A stretch of DNA of 64,000 nucleotides from Mycobacterium sp. 852002-51057_SCH5723018 (GTDB lineage Bacteria > Actinomycetota > Actinomycetes > Mycobacteriales > Mycobacteriaceae), in NCBI RefSeq assembly GCF_001667035.1, contig NZ_LZIR01000004.1:124001-188000 (forward strand), given 5' to 3'. Position numbers and translations under genes: made by a program. A model generated the notes under the pieces. The model was not told the origin of the DNA and did not search any database. It saw nothing but the letters and a program-made list of their open reading frames with translations. Of this stretch, positions 26,974-37,665 are shown one piece after another; the stretch's first letter is position 1; every line of letters starts with the position of its first letter.

Positions 26974-27002
26974 TTGACCGCTCCCATCGCGAGTCCTAGT
27001 CT
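26974..27002 (+). promoter_or_regulatory. Promoter of the MOSC-reductase fusion gene
   Basis: TTGACC (26974-26979), 17-nt spacer, TAGTCT (26997-27002). The operator at 27002-27017 begins at the last base of the -10, covering the start site. Confidence 0.7.
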
Positions 27003-27017
27003 GGGCTGACTAACCCA
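27002..27017. promoter_or_regulatory. TGGG-N8-CCCA operator of the MOSC-reductase fusion gene
   Basis: TGGGCTGACTAACCCA, overlapping the transcription start predicted from the upstream promoter, a classic repressor position. Confidence 0.65.
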
Positions 27018-27044
27018 GTTTGATCACGTTACGGCGGAGGCGCA

Positions 27045-28736
27045 GTGGCCAAGCTCGTCTCGATAAACGTGGGCCTACCCAAGAACGTGCAGTGGCGGGG
27101 CAAGACCGTCTACACGGGCATATGGAAGGCCCCGGTCGACGGACCCGTGATGGTGCGCCGCCTGAACATCGACGGTGACGGGCAGGGTGATCTCGCCGGC
27201 CATGGCGGCGAGCAACGGGCCGTCATGGTGTACCAAACGGAGTCGTACGACTTCTGGAAGCACTACCTGCGCCGCGACGACCTTGAACCCGGCCATTTCG
27301 GCGAAAACTTCACCATCGCCGGGCTTTCCGACGACGCGGTCTGTGTCGGCGACCGCTATCGGATCGGTGAGGCGGAATTCGAGGTGACCCAGCCGCGCGT
27401 TACCTGCTTCCGGGTCGGCATGCGCCTCAACGAGCCCAGGATGCCGAATCTGCTTGTCTCCGAGCATCGGCCAGGCTTCTACTTCCGTGTCATCACCGAG
27501 GGTCACGTCCGGGCCGGCGACGACATCGTGCGGACCCGCCGTGGCAGGCACGAGCTCAGTGTCGCCGACGTCGACGCTCTGCTGTATCTGCCGAACCGCA
27601 ATATCGAGCAACTCCACAAAATCGTCGACGTTCCGGCGCTCAGCCCCGGCTGGCAACAGTCGTTCCGAGACATGCTGACCGGGCCCGAACCGCCGGTCGG
27701 AGTGGAGCCCCCATGGAACGGATTCCGTCCCCTTCGGGTCACTCAAGTACGCCACGAGAGTCCGCAGGTCTTATCGATCCTTCTGGAGGCCGACGACCAC
27801 AGCGCGCTGCCGCCTCCGCTCCCCGGCCAATACTTGACCCTGCGCATTCCCGGTGCCGGTGAGCCGATGCCCCTGCGCAGCTACTCCCTGTCGGGCGACC
27901 CCGCCGGGGGGTATTACCGCATCAGCGTCAAACGCGAAGATCACGGCCTGGTGAGCCGCTGGCTGCACGCCCACATCAGGGCGGAATCCGTCATCGAGGC
28001 CGCCGCCCCGCGCGGCGAGTTCTTTCTCACCGACGCCGACAGCCCCGTGGTCCTGATGTCGGCGGGCATCGGCATCACGCCGGTCTTGGCGATGTTGCAC
28101 AAGCTGTCGGCGGCGCGCAGCAACCGAGAAATCTGGTGGCTGCACACCACCCGCAATCGCGAAACACAAGCCTTCGCAGCCGAAGTCACGACCCTGCTGG
28201 CGGCGTTGCCCCATGCTCGACAGCTGACCTCCTACACCGAAACGCAAGGCCGCCTCAACCAACAGTCGATCGCGGCGCTGGGCCTGCCGACCGATGCCGT
28301 GGCATACCTTTGCGGCCCAACGCAGTTCATGACCGACATGCGAGAGGCCCTCACCGCAGCGGGGCTCGACCCCGCTAGAATCCACAGCGAGTTGTTCGGT
28401 GCCTTACCGCCGATCAATCCCGGCATCGTCGACGGGGCCCCCCACAAGCCGCCACACCCGCCCGCCGGAACTCCCGGTGCCGGACCGTCGATCACCTTCT
28501 CGCGCAGCGGGTTGACCGTCAACTGGTCGACCGAGTACGCAAGCATCCTCGAGCTCGCCGAAGCGTGCGACGTGCCGACCCGGTTCTCGTGCCGAAGCGG
28601 GGTCTGCCATGTCTGTGTCACCGGAGTCGTCACCGGGGCGACGACTTACGTCCAACCGCCGTTGGAGCCGCCCGAGGACGGGGAGGTGCTCATCTGCTCG
28701 GCCGCACCGTGTAGCGAACTTGTTCTTGACCTTTGA
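27045..28736 (+). CDS. MOSC domain-ferredoxin reductase-2Fe-2S ferredoxin fusion
   Basis: 563-aa three-part protein. Residues 1-220 form a YiiM-like MOSC domain with the Cys121 expected to hold molybdenum-cofactor sulfur (TQPRVTCFRVG). Residues 228-455 form a ferredoxin-NADP reductase module (LRSYSLSG for FAD, SAGIGITPVLAML and YLCGPTQFM for NAD(P)H). Residues 475-563 form a plant-type ferredoxin with Cys516, 521, 524 and 551. The GTG at 27045 follows GGCGGAGG. A strong promoter overlapped by an operator lies upstream. It probably passes electrons from NAD(P)H to the MOSC site to reduce an N-hydroxylated or similar substrate. Confidence 0.9.
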   Translation: MAKLVSINVGLPKNVQWRGKTVYTGIWKAPVDGPVMVRRLNIDGDGQGDLAGHGGEQRAVMVYQTESYDFWKHYLRRDDLEPGHFGENFTIAGLSDDAVCVGDRYRIGEAEFEVTQPRVTCFRVGMRLNEPRMPNLLVSEHRPGFYFRVITEGHVRAGDDIVRTRRGRHELSVADVDALLYLPNRNIEQLHKIVDVPALSPGWQQSFRDMLTGPEPPVGVEPPWNGFRPLRVTQVRHESPQVLSILLEADDHSALPPPLPGQYLTLRIPGAGEPMPLRSYSLSGDPAGGYYRISVKREDHGLVSRWLHAHIRAESVIEAAAPRGEFFLTDADSPVVLMSAGIGITPVLAMLHKLSAARSNREIWWLHTTRNRETQAFAAEVTTLLAALPHARQLTSYTETQGRLNQQSIAALGLPTDAVAYLCGPTQFMTDMREALTAAGLDPARIHSELFGALPPINPGIVDGAPHKPPHPPAGTPGAGPSITFSRSGLTVNWSTEYASILELAEACDVPTRFSCRSGVCHVCVTGVVTGATTYVQPPLEPPEDGEVLICSAAPCSELVLDL

Positions 28737-28740
28737 GCAA

Positions 28741-29481
28741 CTAAGGCGCGATCGCCAGTTGTCCGCCCGTGGCGTGCAGGACGGCGCCGTTGATGTAGCT
28801 CGCCTCCGGTGAGCCGAGGAAGACGACTGCACCGGCGATTTCACGTGGGTCGGCCGGCCGGCCCAACGCGGTGGTTGCCCCCAGCCCCTCGACCAAGCCC
28901 GGCAGCACGTTGGCGCCAGGTGTGTCGGTCGGACCCGCGGCCAACGCGTTCACCCGCACCCCCGACCTGCCGAACTCGTCCGCCCACACGCGGGTCAGCT
29001 GTTCGAGCGCGGCCTTGCTCGCTCCGTAAATGCCGGCCCCACGCGCCGCCACCGAGGCGGCCAGGGTGCTCACGTTGACCACCGCGCCGCCGCCGCGTTT
29101 CGCCATCGCGGGCGCAAGCTCTTGGACCAAGATGAACGGCGCGCGGATGTTGACGTTCACATGCTCGTCGAAGGTTGCGTCATCGGTGTCGATGGTTCCA
29201 CCGAACTTGTAGATGCCGGCGTTGTTGATCAGGATGTCAACCGTGCCGGCCTGGGCGGCCAGCCGTCGGACGTCGTCGGCGTCGTCAAGGTCCGCCGCGA
29301 CGAAACGGGCTTTCCCGCCTCCACTTTCGATTTCACGCACGACCTGGGCGCCGCGCTCGGCACTGCGTCCGTGCACCACGACCTCGGCACCGCGATCCGC
29401 GAGTTGCAGCGCTATTGCGCGGCCGATCCCAGACGTGGCGCCGGTGACCAGTGCGGTCGAGCCGGTCAATGATGAAGCCAT
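28741..29481 (-). CDS. Short-chain dehydrogenase/reductase (classical SDR)
   Basis: 246-aa classical SDR. It has the cofactor motif ALVTGATSGIGRAIALQLADRG, HGRSAERG after strand 2 (basic residues suggest NADPH), NNAG, the catalytic NVSTLAAS Ser, and YGASK. The ATG at 29481 is preferred to the preceding TTG. It converges on the MOSC fusion with a 4-nt gap. Substrate unknown. Confidence 0.92.
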   Translation of the reverse strand: MASSLTGSTALVTGATSGIGRAIALQLADRGAEVVVHGRSAERGAQVVREIESGGGKARFVAADLDDADDVRRLAAQAGTVDILINNAGIYKFGGTIDTDDATFDEHVNVNIRAPFILVQELAPAMAKRGGGAVVNVSTLAASVAARGAGIYGASKAALEQLTRVWADEFGRSGVRVNALAAGPTDTPGANVLPGLVEGLGATTALGRPADPREIAGAVVFLGSPEASYINGAVLHATGGQLAIAP

Positions 29482-29547
29482 CAAACCTGCCTTCGGGAGA
29501 GAAGTTGACTTGCTTTCCCCGAAGCAGCGGGCCCGCGAGATTTATTC

Positions 29548-30345
29548 CTACGGCGCCAGGCAGACCGACGCCTCGGCGGTGTAGCACAAAAACGTCAGCG
29601 TCTCCTGCAGATACAGCTGCACGGTGTCGGCGTCGTGGCTGAGGTAACCGATGGCGACGTCGGTGCCGAGCTGCAGGTCGAAGTCGCCGCCGCGGGTGGT
29701 CAGCACGAAGGCGCCGTCGATGGCCGGCGCCCAGATGATGTCACCGTCGACCAATCGGTTCAGGTGCTCGCGGATGGGATATCCGTGCTCGGTGGTCTCG
29801 CTGACCTTGGTGTAGACGTCGGCGGCCAGCAGCACCGAGTAGGGGCCGTCGACACCGGCCAGCCGCAGACCGGTCAGCGCCTGCGAGATGGCGTCGGGCA
29901 TGTCGCGCGGGTCCTCGGGCAACGTCAGCGCGGGGTTCGAGCTGCACGTCCGGATGCCCTCGATCGACGCGGCCGCGTAGCCCTCGAAGATGGTGCGGTC
30001 CTCGACGAACGCCAGCTTCTTGGCCGCGGTCTTGACCGGGTCCCAATCGGAGTCGTTGGAACCGCGCTCGACGTTGTCGATCTCGGTACGTGACAGGGTG
30101 AACGGAACACGCAGCCGCACAAGGGGTTTGCTTGCCCGCAGGTGGGCCACCACGCCGTCGGTCGGTGCTTCGACGTCTTGCAGCCGACCGGTGCTGATCG
30201 CCGCCGTGACCGGTCCGCCCGGCTCGCTGACGTCCACCACGCGACGCCCGGCGATGTGACGCTTGAACGTCCGGGTCGCCTCCAATTCGATTTCGGTCCA
30301 AGCGACTTCGGTGACCGGTGCCAGGTCGCGGTAGAGGTTGTTCAT
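29548..30345 (-). CDS. cfp29: Encapsulin shell protein (Cfp29)
   Basis: 265-aa HK97-fold protein that self-assembles into a roughly 25-nm nanocompartment. The N-terminus MNNLYRDLAPVTEVAWTEIE, the RVVDVSEPGGP block and the C-terminal LTFLCYTAEASV are typical of encapsulins, and the locus matches Rv0798c. The ATG overlaps the DyP peroxidase stop by 4 nt, so shell and cargo are co-translated. DyP carries the targeting peptide. Known mycobacterial roles include peroxidase packaging and oxidative-stress defence. Confidence 0.97.
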   Translation of the reverse strand: MNNLYRDLAPVTEVAWTEIELEATRTFKRHIAGRRVVDVSEPGGPVTAAISTGRLQDVEAPTDGVVAHLRASKPLVRLRVPFTLSRTEIDNVERGSNDSDWDPVKTAAKKLAFVEDRTIFEGYAAASIEGIRTCSSNPALTLPEDPRDMPDAISQALTGLRLAGVDGPYSVLLAADVYTKVSETTEHGYPIREHLNRLVDGDIIWAPAIDGAFVLTTRGGDFDLQLGTDVAIGYLSHDADTVQLYLQETLTFLCYTAEASVCLAP

Positions 30346-31361
30346 TGAGTGGTTCCTTTCAGGCTGCCGATCGCCAGTGAGCCGTCATCAGATGCTGGGG
30401 TGGTTGGGCGCGCCGGTTGCGCGCATCCGGGAAGGGGAGGCGGATCGTCGAGGAAGTCCGCGGTGGGTGAGAAGAACAGCCCGCCGGTGACCGCCGTGGA
30501 GAAGTCCAGGATGCGGTCGGTGTTGCTGGGTGGATCACCGAGGAACATGTTTTCCAGCATCTGCTCGGTGACCCGCGGCGTGCGCGAGTATCCGATGAAA
30601 TACGTTCCGTATTCGCCCTTACCGAGCTCACCGAAAGGCATGTTGTGCCGAACGATCTTTAGTTCGGCGCCGTCGTCGTCGGTGATCACGTTGAGCGCGA
30701 TGTGTGAGTTGTCCGGCTTGACGTCGTCATCGAGTTCAACGTTTTCCAGCTTGGTGCGGCCGATCACCATTTCCTGCTCGGTGACCGACAGCGAATTCCA
30801 GGACGACATGTCGTGCACGTACTTCTGGACGTGTACGTAGCACGAGCCCGCGAAATCGGGGTCCTCGTCGCCAATCGCGGTGGCGCTCAAGGCCAATGGG
30901 CCGTCGGGGTTTTCGGTGCCGTCGACGAAGCCCAGCAAGTCCCGGTTGTCGAAGTAGCGAAAGCCGTGCACCTCGTCGACGACCGTCACCGCGCCGGCCA
31001 TCGACTTGAGGATCCGGTCGGCGAGCTCGAAACAGACGTCTAGGCTTTCGGCGCGGATGTGGAACAACAGGTCGCCCGGTGTGGCGGGTGCGGTGTGCCG
31101 CGGACCGTGCAGCTCGACGAACGGATGCAGCTCGGCGGGGCGCGGCCCGGAAAACAAGCGATCCCAGGCTTCAGAGCCGATCGAGGCGATCGCCGACAAT
31201 CTTTTCGGTGGCTCGCGGAAACCGATCGCGCGCACCAGCCCCGATATGTCGGGCAGCGCGTCGTGCACGGTCGCTTCGCCGCCTTCGTCGATGGTGATGA
31301 CGAGGAAGATCGCGGCGGGCGTCAGCGGCTCGAGGATGGGTTGCGGCTGAACCGGAGGCAC
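30342..31361 (-). CDS. DyP-type heme peroxidase, encapsulin cargo
   Basis: 339-aa dye-decolorising peroxidase, counterpart of Rv0799c. The GFVDG motif (144-148, catalytic Asp147), proximal heme His220 in NSHIALN and distal Arg238 in IVRHNMPFG are all present. The C-terminal tail DGSLAIGSLKG (326-336) is the encapsulin targeting peptide. The GTG at 31361 fits a TAGGGT -10 box ending 7 nt upstream and gives the expected N-terminus; the frame is open further into the tandem repeat. It is co-transcribed with the encapsulin gene. Confidence 0.96.
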   Translation of the reverse strand: MPPVQPQPILEPLTPAAIFLVITIDEGGEATVHDALPDISGLVRAIGFREPPKRLSAIASIGSEAWDRLFSGPRPAELHPFVELHGPRHTAPATPGDLLFHIRAESLDVCFELADRILKSMAGAVTVVDEVHGFRYFDNRDLLGFVDGTENPDGPLALSATAIGDEDPDFAGSCYVHVQKYVHDMSSWNSLSVTEQEMVIGRTKLENVELDDDVKPDNSHIALNVITDDDGAELKIVRHNMPFGELGKGEYGTYFIGYSRTPRVTEQMLENMFLGDPPSNTDRILDFSTAVTGGLFFSPTADFLDDPPPLPGCAQPARPTTPASDDGSLAIGSLKGTTQ

Positions 31362-31368
31362 GCTGCCG

Positions 31369-31374
31369 ACCCTA
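31369..31374 (-). promoter_or_regulatory. -10 element of the DyP-encapsulin operon
   Basis: TAGGGT on the minus strand ends 7 nt before the GTG at 31361, so the transcript is likely leaderless. The box lies at the very edge of the first tandem repeat. Confidence 0.5.
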
Positions 31375-31516
31375 GCGTGGCGACGGCGAGCGCCGGAAGC
31401 GGCGCGAGTAAGGAGCCGCGCAATCGGGCCTAGCGTGGCGACGGCGAGCGCCGGAAGCGGCGCGAGTAAGGAGCCGCGCAATGGGGCCTAGCGTGGCGAC
31501 GGCGAGCGCCGGAAGC
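31371..31516. repeat. 58-bp tandem repeat, about 2.5 copies
   Basis: Copies are 31371-31428, 31429-31486 and a 30-bp partial at 31487-31516. The two full copies differ at one base. Each starts CCTAGCGTGGCGACGGCGAG, which holds a TAGCGT -10-like hexamer for the plus strand, and ends AAGGAGCCGCGCAAT. The array lies between the divergent DyP and aminopeptidase genes. It looks like a VNTR/MIRU-type locus. It is not CRISPR, since there are no spacers. Confidence 0.92.
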
Positions 31517-31517
31517 C

Positions 31518-32786
31518 ATGATGTTGAACATGCCGGCCAGCGCCGCAGGCCTCTGCGAGTTCATCGACGCGTCCCCGTCGCCGTTTCACGTCTGCGCCAC
31601 GGTGGCCGCCCGGCTGGGCGCCGCGGGATTCACCGAACTCGGCGAAGCCGACCGCTGGCCCGAGAAACCGGGCCGCTATTTCACCGTCCGCGCCGGCTCC
31701 CTGGTCGCCTGGAACTCCGACGGGCCACAGGCCCCGTTCCGCGTCGTCGGCGCACACACCGACAGTCCGAACCTGAGGGTCAAGCAGCATCCGGACCGGC
31801 TGGTCGCCGGTTGGCGGGTGGTGGCTTTGGAGCCGTACGGGGGCGCGTGGCTCAACTCGTGGCTGGACCGCGATCTCGGCATCAGTGGGCGGCTGTCGGT
31901 GCGCGACGGCGCCGGGATCGCGCACCGGCTCGTCCGCATCGACGATCCGATCCTGCGGGTGCCGCAGCTCGCCATCCACCTGGCCGAGGACCGCAAGTCG
32001 CTGACTCTGGACCCGCAGCGACACCTCAACGCGGTCTGGGGCGTCGCCGACCAACCGGGCCGCTTCGTCGACTACGTCGCCGAGCGCGCCGGGGTGGCGC
32101 CGTCCGACGTGCTGGCCGCCGACCTGATGACGCACGACCTGACCCCGTCGAGCGTGATCGGCGCCGACGCCAGCCTGCTCAGCGCCCCCCGGCTCGACAA
32201 TCAGGCCAGTTGCTATGCGGGCCTGGAGGCATTGTTGGCCGCCCAGCCGAGCGGCTTCCTGCCGGTGCTGGTGCTTTTCGACCACGAGGAGGTCGGTTCG
32301 TCCTCCGACCACGGCGCGCAGTCCAACCTGCTGAGCACCGTGCTGGAACGGATCGTCCTCACGGCCGGCGGCGACCGGCAAGACTTCCTGCGCCGGCTGC
32401 CGGCCTCGCTGCTGGCCTCGGCCGACATGGCCCACGCCACCCACCCCAACTACCCCGAACGGCACGAGCCCGGCCACCTGATCGACATCAACGGCGGGCC
32501 GGTGCTCAAGGTGCACCCGAACCTGCGCTATGCCACCGACGGGCGCACCGCCGCGGGGTTCGAGCTGGCCTGCCGACAGGCCCGCGTCGGGTTGCAGCGC
32601 TACGAGCACCGCGCCGACCTGCCCTGCGGTTCGACGATCGGGCCGCTGGCCGCAGCGCGCACCGGCATCCCGACCGTCGACGTCGGCGCCCCGCAGCTCG
32701 CCATGCATTCCGCGCGCGAGCTGATGGGCGCCCACGACGTGGACGCCTATGCGGCTGCGCTGCAGGCGTTTTTGTCGCCGCGGTGA
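31518..32786 (+). CDS. pepC: M18 family aminopeptidase
   Basis: 422-aa zinc aminopeptidase of the aspartyl/lysyl M18 family, counterpart of Rv0800. Metal and catalytic segments are visible: [46 protein letters not shown] and a late [12 protein letters not shown]. Cytosolic dodecameric enzymes of this family trim N-terminal acidic or basic residues. There are ATGs at 31518, 31521 and 31530, so the exact start is uncertain. The upstream repeat supplies a TAGCGT -10 candidate (31489-31494), and the 5' UTR abuts the last repeat copy. Confidence 0.94.
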   Translation: MMLNMPASAAGLCEFIDASPSPFHVCATVAARLGAAGFTELGEADRWPEKPGRYFTVRAGSLVAWNSDGPQAPFRVVGAHTDSPNLRVKQHPDRLVAGWRVVALEPYGGAWLNSWLDRDLGISGRLSVRDGAGIAHRLVRIDDPILRVPQLAIHLAEDRKSLTLDPQRHLNAVWGVADQPGRFVDYVAERAGVAPSDVLAADLMTHDLTPSSVIGADASLLSAPRLDNQASCYAGLEALLAAQPSGFLPVLVLFDHEEVGSSSDHGAQSNLLSTVLERIVLTAGGDRQDFLRRLPASLLASADMAHATHPNYPERHEPGHLIDINGGPVLKVHPNLRYATDGRTAAGFELACRQARVGLQRYEHRADLPCGSTIGPLAAARTGIPTVDVGAPQLAMHSARELMGAHDVDAYAAALQAFLSPR

Positions 32787-32791
32787 CCCGG

Positions 32792-33184
32792 TCAGCGTTC
32801 GGAAACGATGGCCGGTTCGTAGCGGATGACGTTCTCCACCACGATGCCGTCGCGGGTGCGGACCCGATCGATGCCGCGGATCTCAAACGGTCCTGCCGGG
32901 CCGGTGCCCTGGCCGACGTAGTGCAGGAAGACCAGCTCCTCGCCCTCGATGGCGCCGGGGACGGTCGCGCTGTCGACCAACTGCAACCGCAAATCCGGCG
33001 CCACCGTCAGCAGTTCGGCGATCTTCGCCGTGTAGGCGTCCTTGCCGCGCACCGGTTCTGGGGCCTCGGGCCAGTAGCCGACGATGTCGTCGGCCAGCAT
33101 CTCGAACTCACCAGACATATCGGGGGCCGCCCAGTACGCCGCCCACCGTTCGGCGCTGAACGACGGGGACTGGATGTTCGTCAT
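32792..33184 (-). CDS. SnoaL-like/NTF2-fold protein
   Basis: 130-aa single-domain alpha+beta-barrel protein. FSAERWAAYWAAPD and DDIVGYWPEAPEPVRGKDAYTAKIAELL form the helical cone, and GPFEIRGIDRVRTRDGIVVENVIRYEP the curved sheet. ATG at 33184 after GGAGGAG. It is divergent from an XRE regulator at 33313 and converges on pepC with 5 nt between. Possible isomerase, hydrolase or ligand-binding role. Confidence 0.82.
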   Translation of the reverse strand: MTNIQSPSFSAERWAAYWAAPDMSGEFEMLADDIVGYWPEAPEPVRGKDAYTAKIAELLTVAPDLRLQLVDSATVPGAIEGEELVFLHYVGQGTGPAGPFEIRGIDRVRTRDGIVVENVIRYEPAIVSER

Positions 33185-33263
33185 GGCTCCTCCTCCAAGG
33201 GTTGGGGGCTCCGGTAGAGCCCGTCGCATCGAGCCTGGGCCCACGGGTTGGGGCAGCACAATT

Positions 33264-33274
33264 ACCTCGGAGGT
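33264..33274. promoter_or_regulatory. Small palindrome between divergent genes
   Basis: ACCTC-G-GAGGT, a perfect 5-1-5 inverted repeat in the 128-bp gap between the SnoaL-like and XRE regulator genes. It is a possible operator, but short enough to be chance. Confidence 0.3.
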
Positions 33275-33312
33275 CATCGCCCTGAGCGCAGCAATGTGGT
33301 TACCGTTTCTTC

Positions 33313-34134
33313 GTGACCGAAGCAGCGGTTGGGACCTTGTTGCGTGACTGGCGGGCGCGCCGGCGCGTGAGCCAGCTCGACCTTTCGTCGAGCGTGGGCG
33401 TCTCGGCAAGGCACCTGAGCTTCATCGAGACCGGTCGCTCCCAGCCCAGCGCCGAGATGGTGCTCGCGCTGGCCGAAGGCCTCGACGTGCCGCTGCGGGA
33501 GCGGAACACCCTGCTGCTGGCCGCCGGCTACGCACCGCGATACCCGTCGCGCGCGCTGGACGACGACGCGCTCGCACCGGCTCGTGCGGCCGTGCAGCGG
33601 CTCCTCGACGCGCACGACCCGTACCCGGGCCTCGTCATCGATCGGTGCTGGAACATCGTCGGTTCCAACGCCGCCGCGGACGCGCTCACCGCCGGTATGC
33701 CGGATTGCCTGCTCGGCCCGCCGGCCAACGTCTACCGCTTATCGCTGCATCCCGATGGCCTGGCCGCGCGAACGTTGAACTTCGAGGAGTGGGCCGGCTA
33801 CCTGCTTCATCAGCTGCGGCGCACGATCGCTCTTACCGGTGACCCGGCGTTGCAGGTGCTCTACGAGGAGGTGCGCGGGTACCCCGGCGTTGCGGCCGCG
33901 GCCACGGCGTGGAACGCGCCGCCGCGCAACGCGTCGTTGCTGGTGCCGTTCCAACTCGCGATAGCCGGCGGTCGACGCCTTGCCATGTTCACGACGCTGA
34001 CCACGTTCGGGACCCCGCTGGATGTCACCCTCGCCGAACTTGCCGTCGAATTGTTCTATCCCGCCGATGCGCAGAGCGCCGCTCTGTTACGCGGCGACGC
34101 CATCGAGTCGGTGGGTCAGCCCTCGGCGGGGTGA
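33313..34134 (+). CDS. XRE-family regulator with MmyB-like ligand domain
   Basis: 273-aa regulator. Residues 6-62 form a Cro/C1-type HTH (LLRDWRARRRVSQLDLSSSVGVSARHLSFIETGRSQPS). Residues 95-265 form the MmyB-like sensor domain, with PGLVIDRCWNIVGSNAAA and the late TFGTPLDVTLAELAVELFYPAD. Members bind fatty acids and often control adjacent short-chain dehydrogenase or related genes. The GTG at 33313 is the first codon before the HTH. It probably controls the divergent SnoaL-like gene. Confidence 0.9.
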   Translation: MTEAAVGTLLRDWRARRRVSQLDLSSSVGVSARHLSFIETGRSQPSAEMVLALAEGLDVPLRERNTLLLAAGYAPRYPSRALDDDALAPARAAVQRLLDAHDPYPGLVIDRCWNIVGSNAAADALTAGMPDCLLGPPANVYRLSLHPDGLAARTLNFEEWAGYLLHQLRRTIALTGDPALQVLYEEVRGYPGVAAAATAWNAPPRNASLLVPFQLAIAGGRRLAMFTTLTTFGTPLDVTLAELAVELFYPADAQSAALLRGDAIESVGQPSAG

Positions 34135-34148
34135 GTACCGTCGTCGAC

Positions 34149-34496
34149 ATGGCGCTCAACGTGGAGATGGTCACCTTCGACTGCGGCGACCCCGCGAAAC
34201 TTGCCGGCTGGTGGGCTGAGCAGTTCGGCGGGAAGACGCATGAAGTGCTCGCCGACGAATTCACCGCGGTGACCTTCGCGGAGGGGATGCGGCTCGGGTT
34301 CCAGAAGGTGCCCGATCCCACGCCCGGAAAGAACCGCGTGCATCTCGACTTGAGTGCGGCCGACGTCGACGCCGAAGTGTCGCGGCTGACCGCGGCCGGG
34401 GCCAGTGAGGTCGGTCGGCACACCTTCGGCGACAGCTTCCGCTGGGTGGTGCTGACCGACCCCGAGGGCAACGTCTTCTGCGTGGTCGCTCAATAG
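34149..34496 (+). CDS. VOC/glyoxalase-like protein
   Basis: 115-aa glyoxalase-like domain, matching the length I recall for Rv0801, which sits at the same place before purL. MVTFDCGDPAKLAGWWAEQFGG opens the first module. KNRVHLDLSAADVDAEVSRLTAAGA and VVLTDPEGNVFCVV close the second. The ATG at 34149 is used; an in-frame GTG at 34131 overlaps the regulator stop. Function unknown. Confidence 0.85.
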   Translation: MALNVEMVTFDCGDPAKLAGWWAEQFGGKTHEVLADEFTAVTFAEGMRLGFQKVPDPTPGKNRVHLDLSAADVDAEVSRLTAAGASEVGRHTFGDSFRWVVLTDPEGNVFCVVAQ

Positions 34497-34545
34497 CCGA
34501 CGCAAGCGGCTGCTGAGCGCCCCGGCGGCCGCGGCGGCGCCACCC

Positions 34546-36855
<2,310 letters not shown>

Positions 36856-36875
36856 GCCGGCTGCGCGCGCTGTCG

Positions 36876-37472
36876 TTGGCCGCCGCACTGGTCGGCTGGA
36901 GCTTTGTCAGTCCGCGGCTACCCGGCAGCTGGCGGGTGACGCTGCAGACCGGCGTGGGCGCGCTGCTGGTACTGGTGACCCGTGCACCGCTGGGCCTGCG
37001 CCCGCCGCGGCTCTGGCCCGGTGTGCGGACGGGGGCGTCGGCCGGAGTGGCCGCAGCCGCAGTGATCGCCGCGACCACCTCTCTGCCGGCGGTCCGTTCG
37101 GCGATGGGCGCCCACGAGCCGCCGGCGTCCGCGCCGGTGTGGTTGCTGGTGCGGATCCCCATCGGAACCGTGTGGTCCGAGGAGGCCGCCTTCCGCGCCG
37201 CGCTGGCGGCCGCCGGATCCACGGCCTTCGGGCGATCCGGCGGCCGGGCGCTGCAGGCCGCCGCTTTCGGCCTATCCCACATCGCCGACGCGCGAGCGAC
37301 GGGCGAGCCGGTGGTGGGCACCGTGCTCGTCACCGGCCTCGCGGGCTGGCTGTTCGGCTGGCTGGCCGAGCGTTCCGGGAGCCTCGCCGCACCCATGCTG
37401 GCGCACTTGGCGATCAATGAGGCGGGCGCGGTCGCCGCGCTGATCGTGCGGCGTCACGGGTTGATCGTGTAG
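36876..37472 (+). CDS. CPBP family intramembrane metalloprotease
   Basis: Membrane protein of about 200 aa, counterpart of Rv0804. The CPBP/ABI motifs are present: SEEAAFRAAL (EExxxR), AAAFGLSHIADA (FxxxH) and MLAHLAINEAGA (HxxxN). There are about five to six helices. No ATG or GTG is in frame; TTG at 36876 is the best ordinary start, while homology may begin up to 30 nt earlier (ATT or CTG), possibly by coupling with purL. Family function includes CAAX processing or peptide immunity. Start confidence is low, identity good. Confidence 0.82.
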   Translation: MAAALVGWSFVSPRLPGSWRVTLQTGVGALLVLVTRAPLGLRPPRLWPGVRTGASAGVAAAAVIAATTSLPAVRSAMGAHEPPASAPVWLLVRIPIGTVWSEEAAFRAALAAAGSTAFGRSGGRALQAAAFGLSHIADARATGEPVVGTVLVTGLAGWLFGWLAERSGSLAAPMLAHLAINEAGAVAALIVRRHGLIV

Positions 37473-37521
37473 TCGGGCCGGTGCCGCACCTTGACGCGTT
37501 GCCAATACGACACCAAACGGC

Positions 37522-37608
37522 GGCCACGAGGTCATGTCTCGGCTGCGCGCCGACGGCATCGTGTGTCGCATCGAACCGTCGGATGCACGGCTTTACCAGG
37601 GCCTTTGA
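37522..37608 (+). pseudogene. Possible 3' remnant of an unidentified gene
   Basis: A 28-codon stretch, GHEVMSRLRADGIVCRIEPS and onward to a TGA, reads like a protein C-terminus but has no start or upstream frame. It lies exactly where the accessory island begins after the CPBP gene. It could be chance. Confidence 0.25.
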
Positions 37609-37665
37609 GCGTCGCCTGACCGCCGACCGCGGGATATGATTCTCATCTGCGGAGACGGGAGGCGC

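Noticed and set aside
29494..29520. Imperfect inverted repeat upstream of the SDR at 29481
   Set aside because: The inner AAGT-TG-ACTT and outer GGGA/TCCC arms have different centres, so they do not form one element.
31371..31516. CRISPR array
   Set aside because: Units are directly adjacent with no variable spacers, and there are no cas genes in the window.
31481..33217. 578-codon frame beginning in the tandem repeat, with AAGGAG and ATG
   Set aside because: Arg/Pro/Ala-rich product out of frame with the M18 peptidase, which has clear catalytic motifs.
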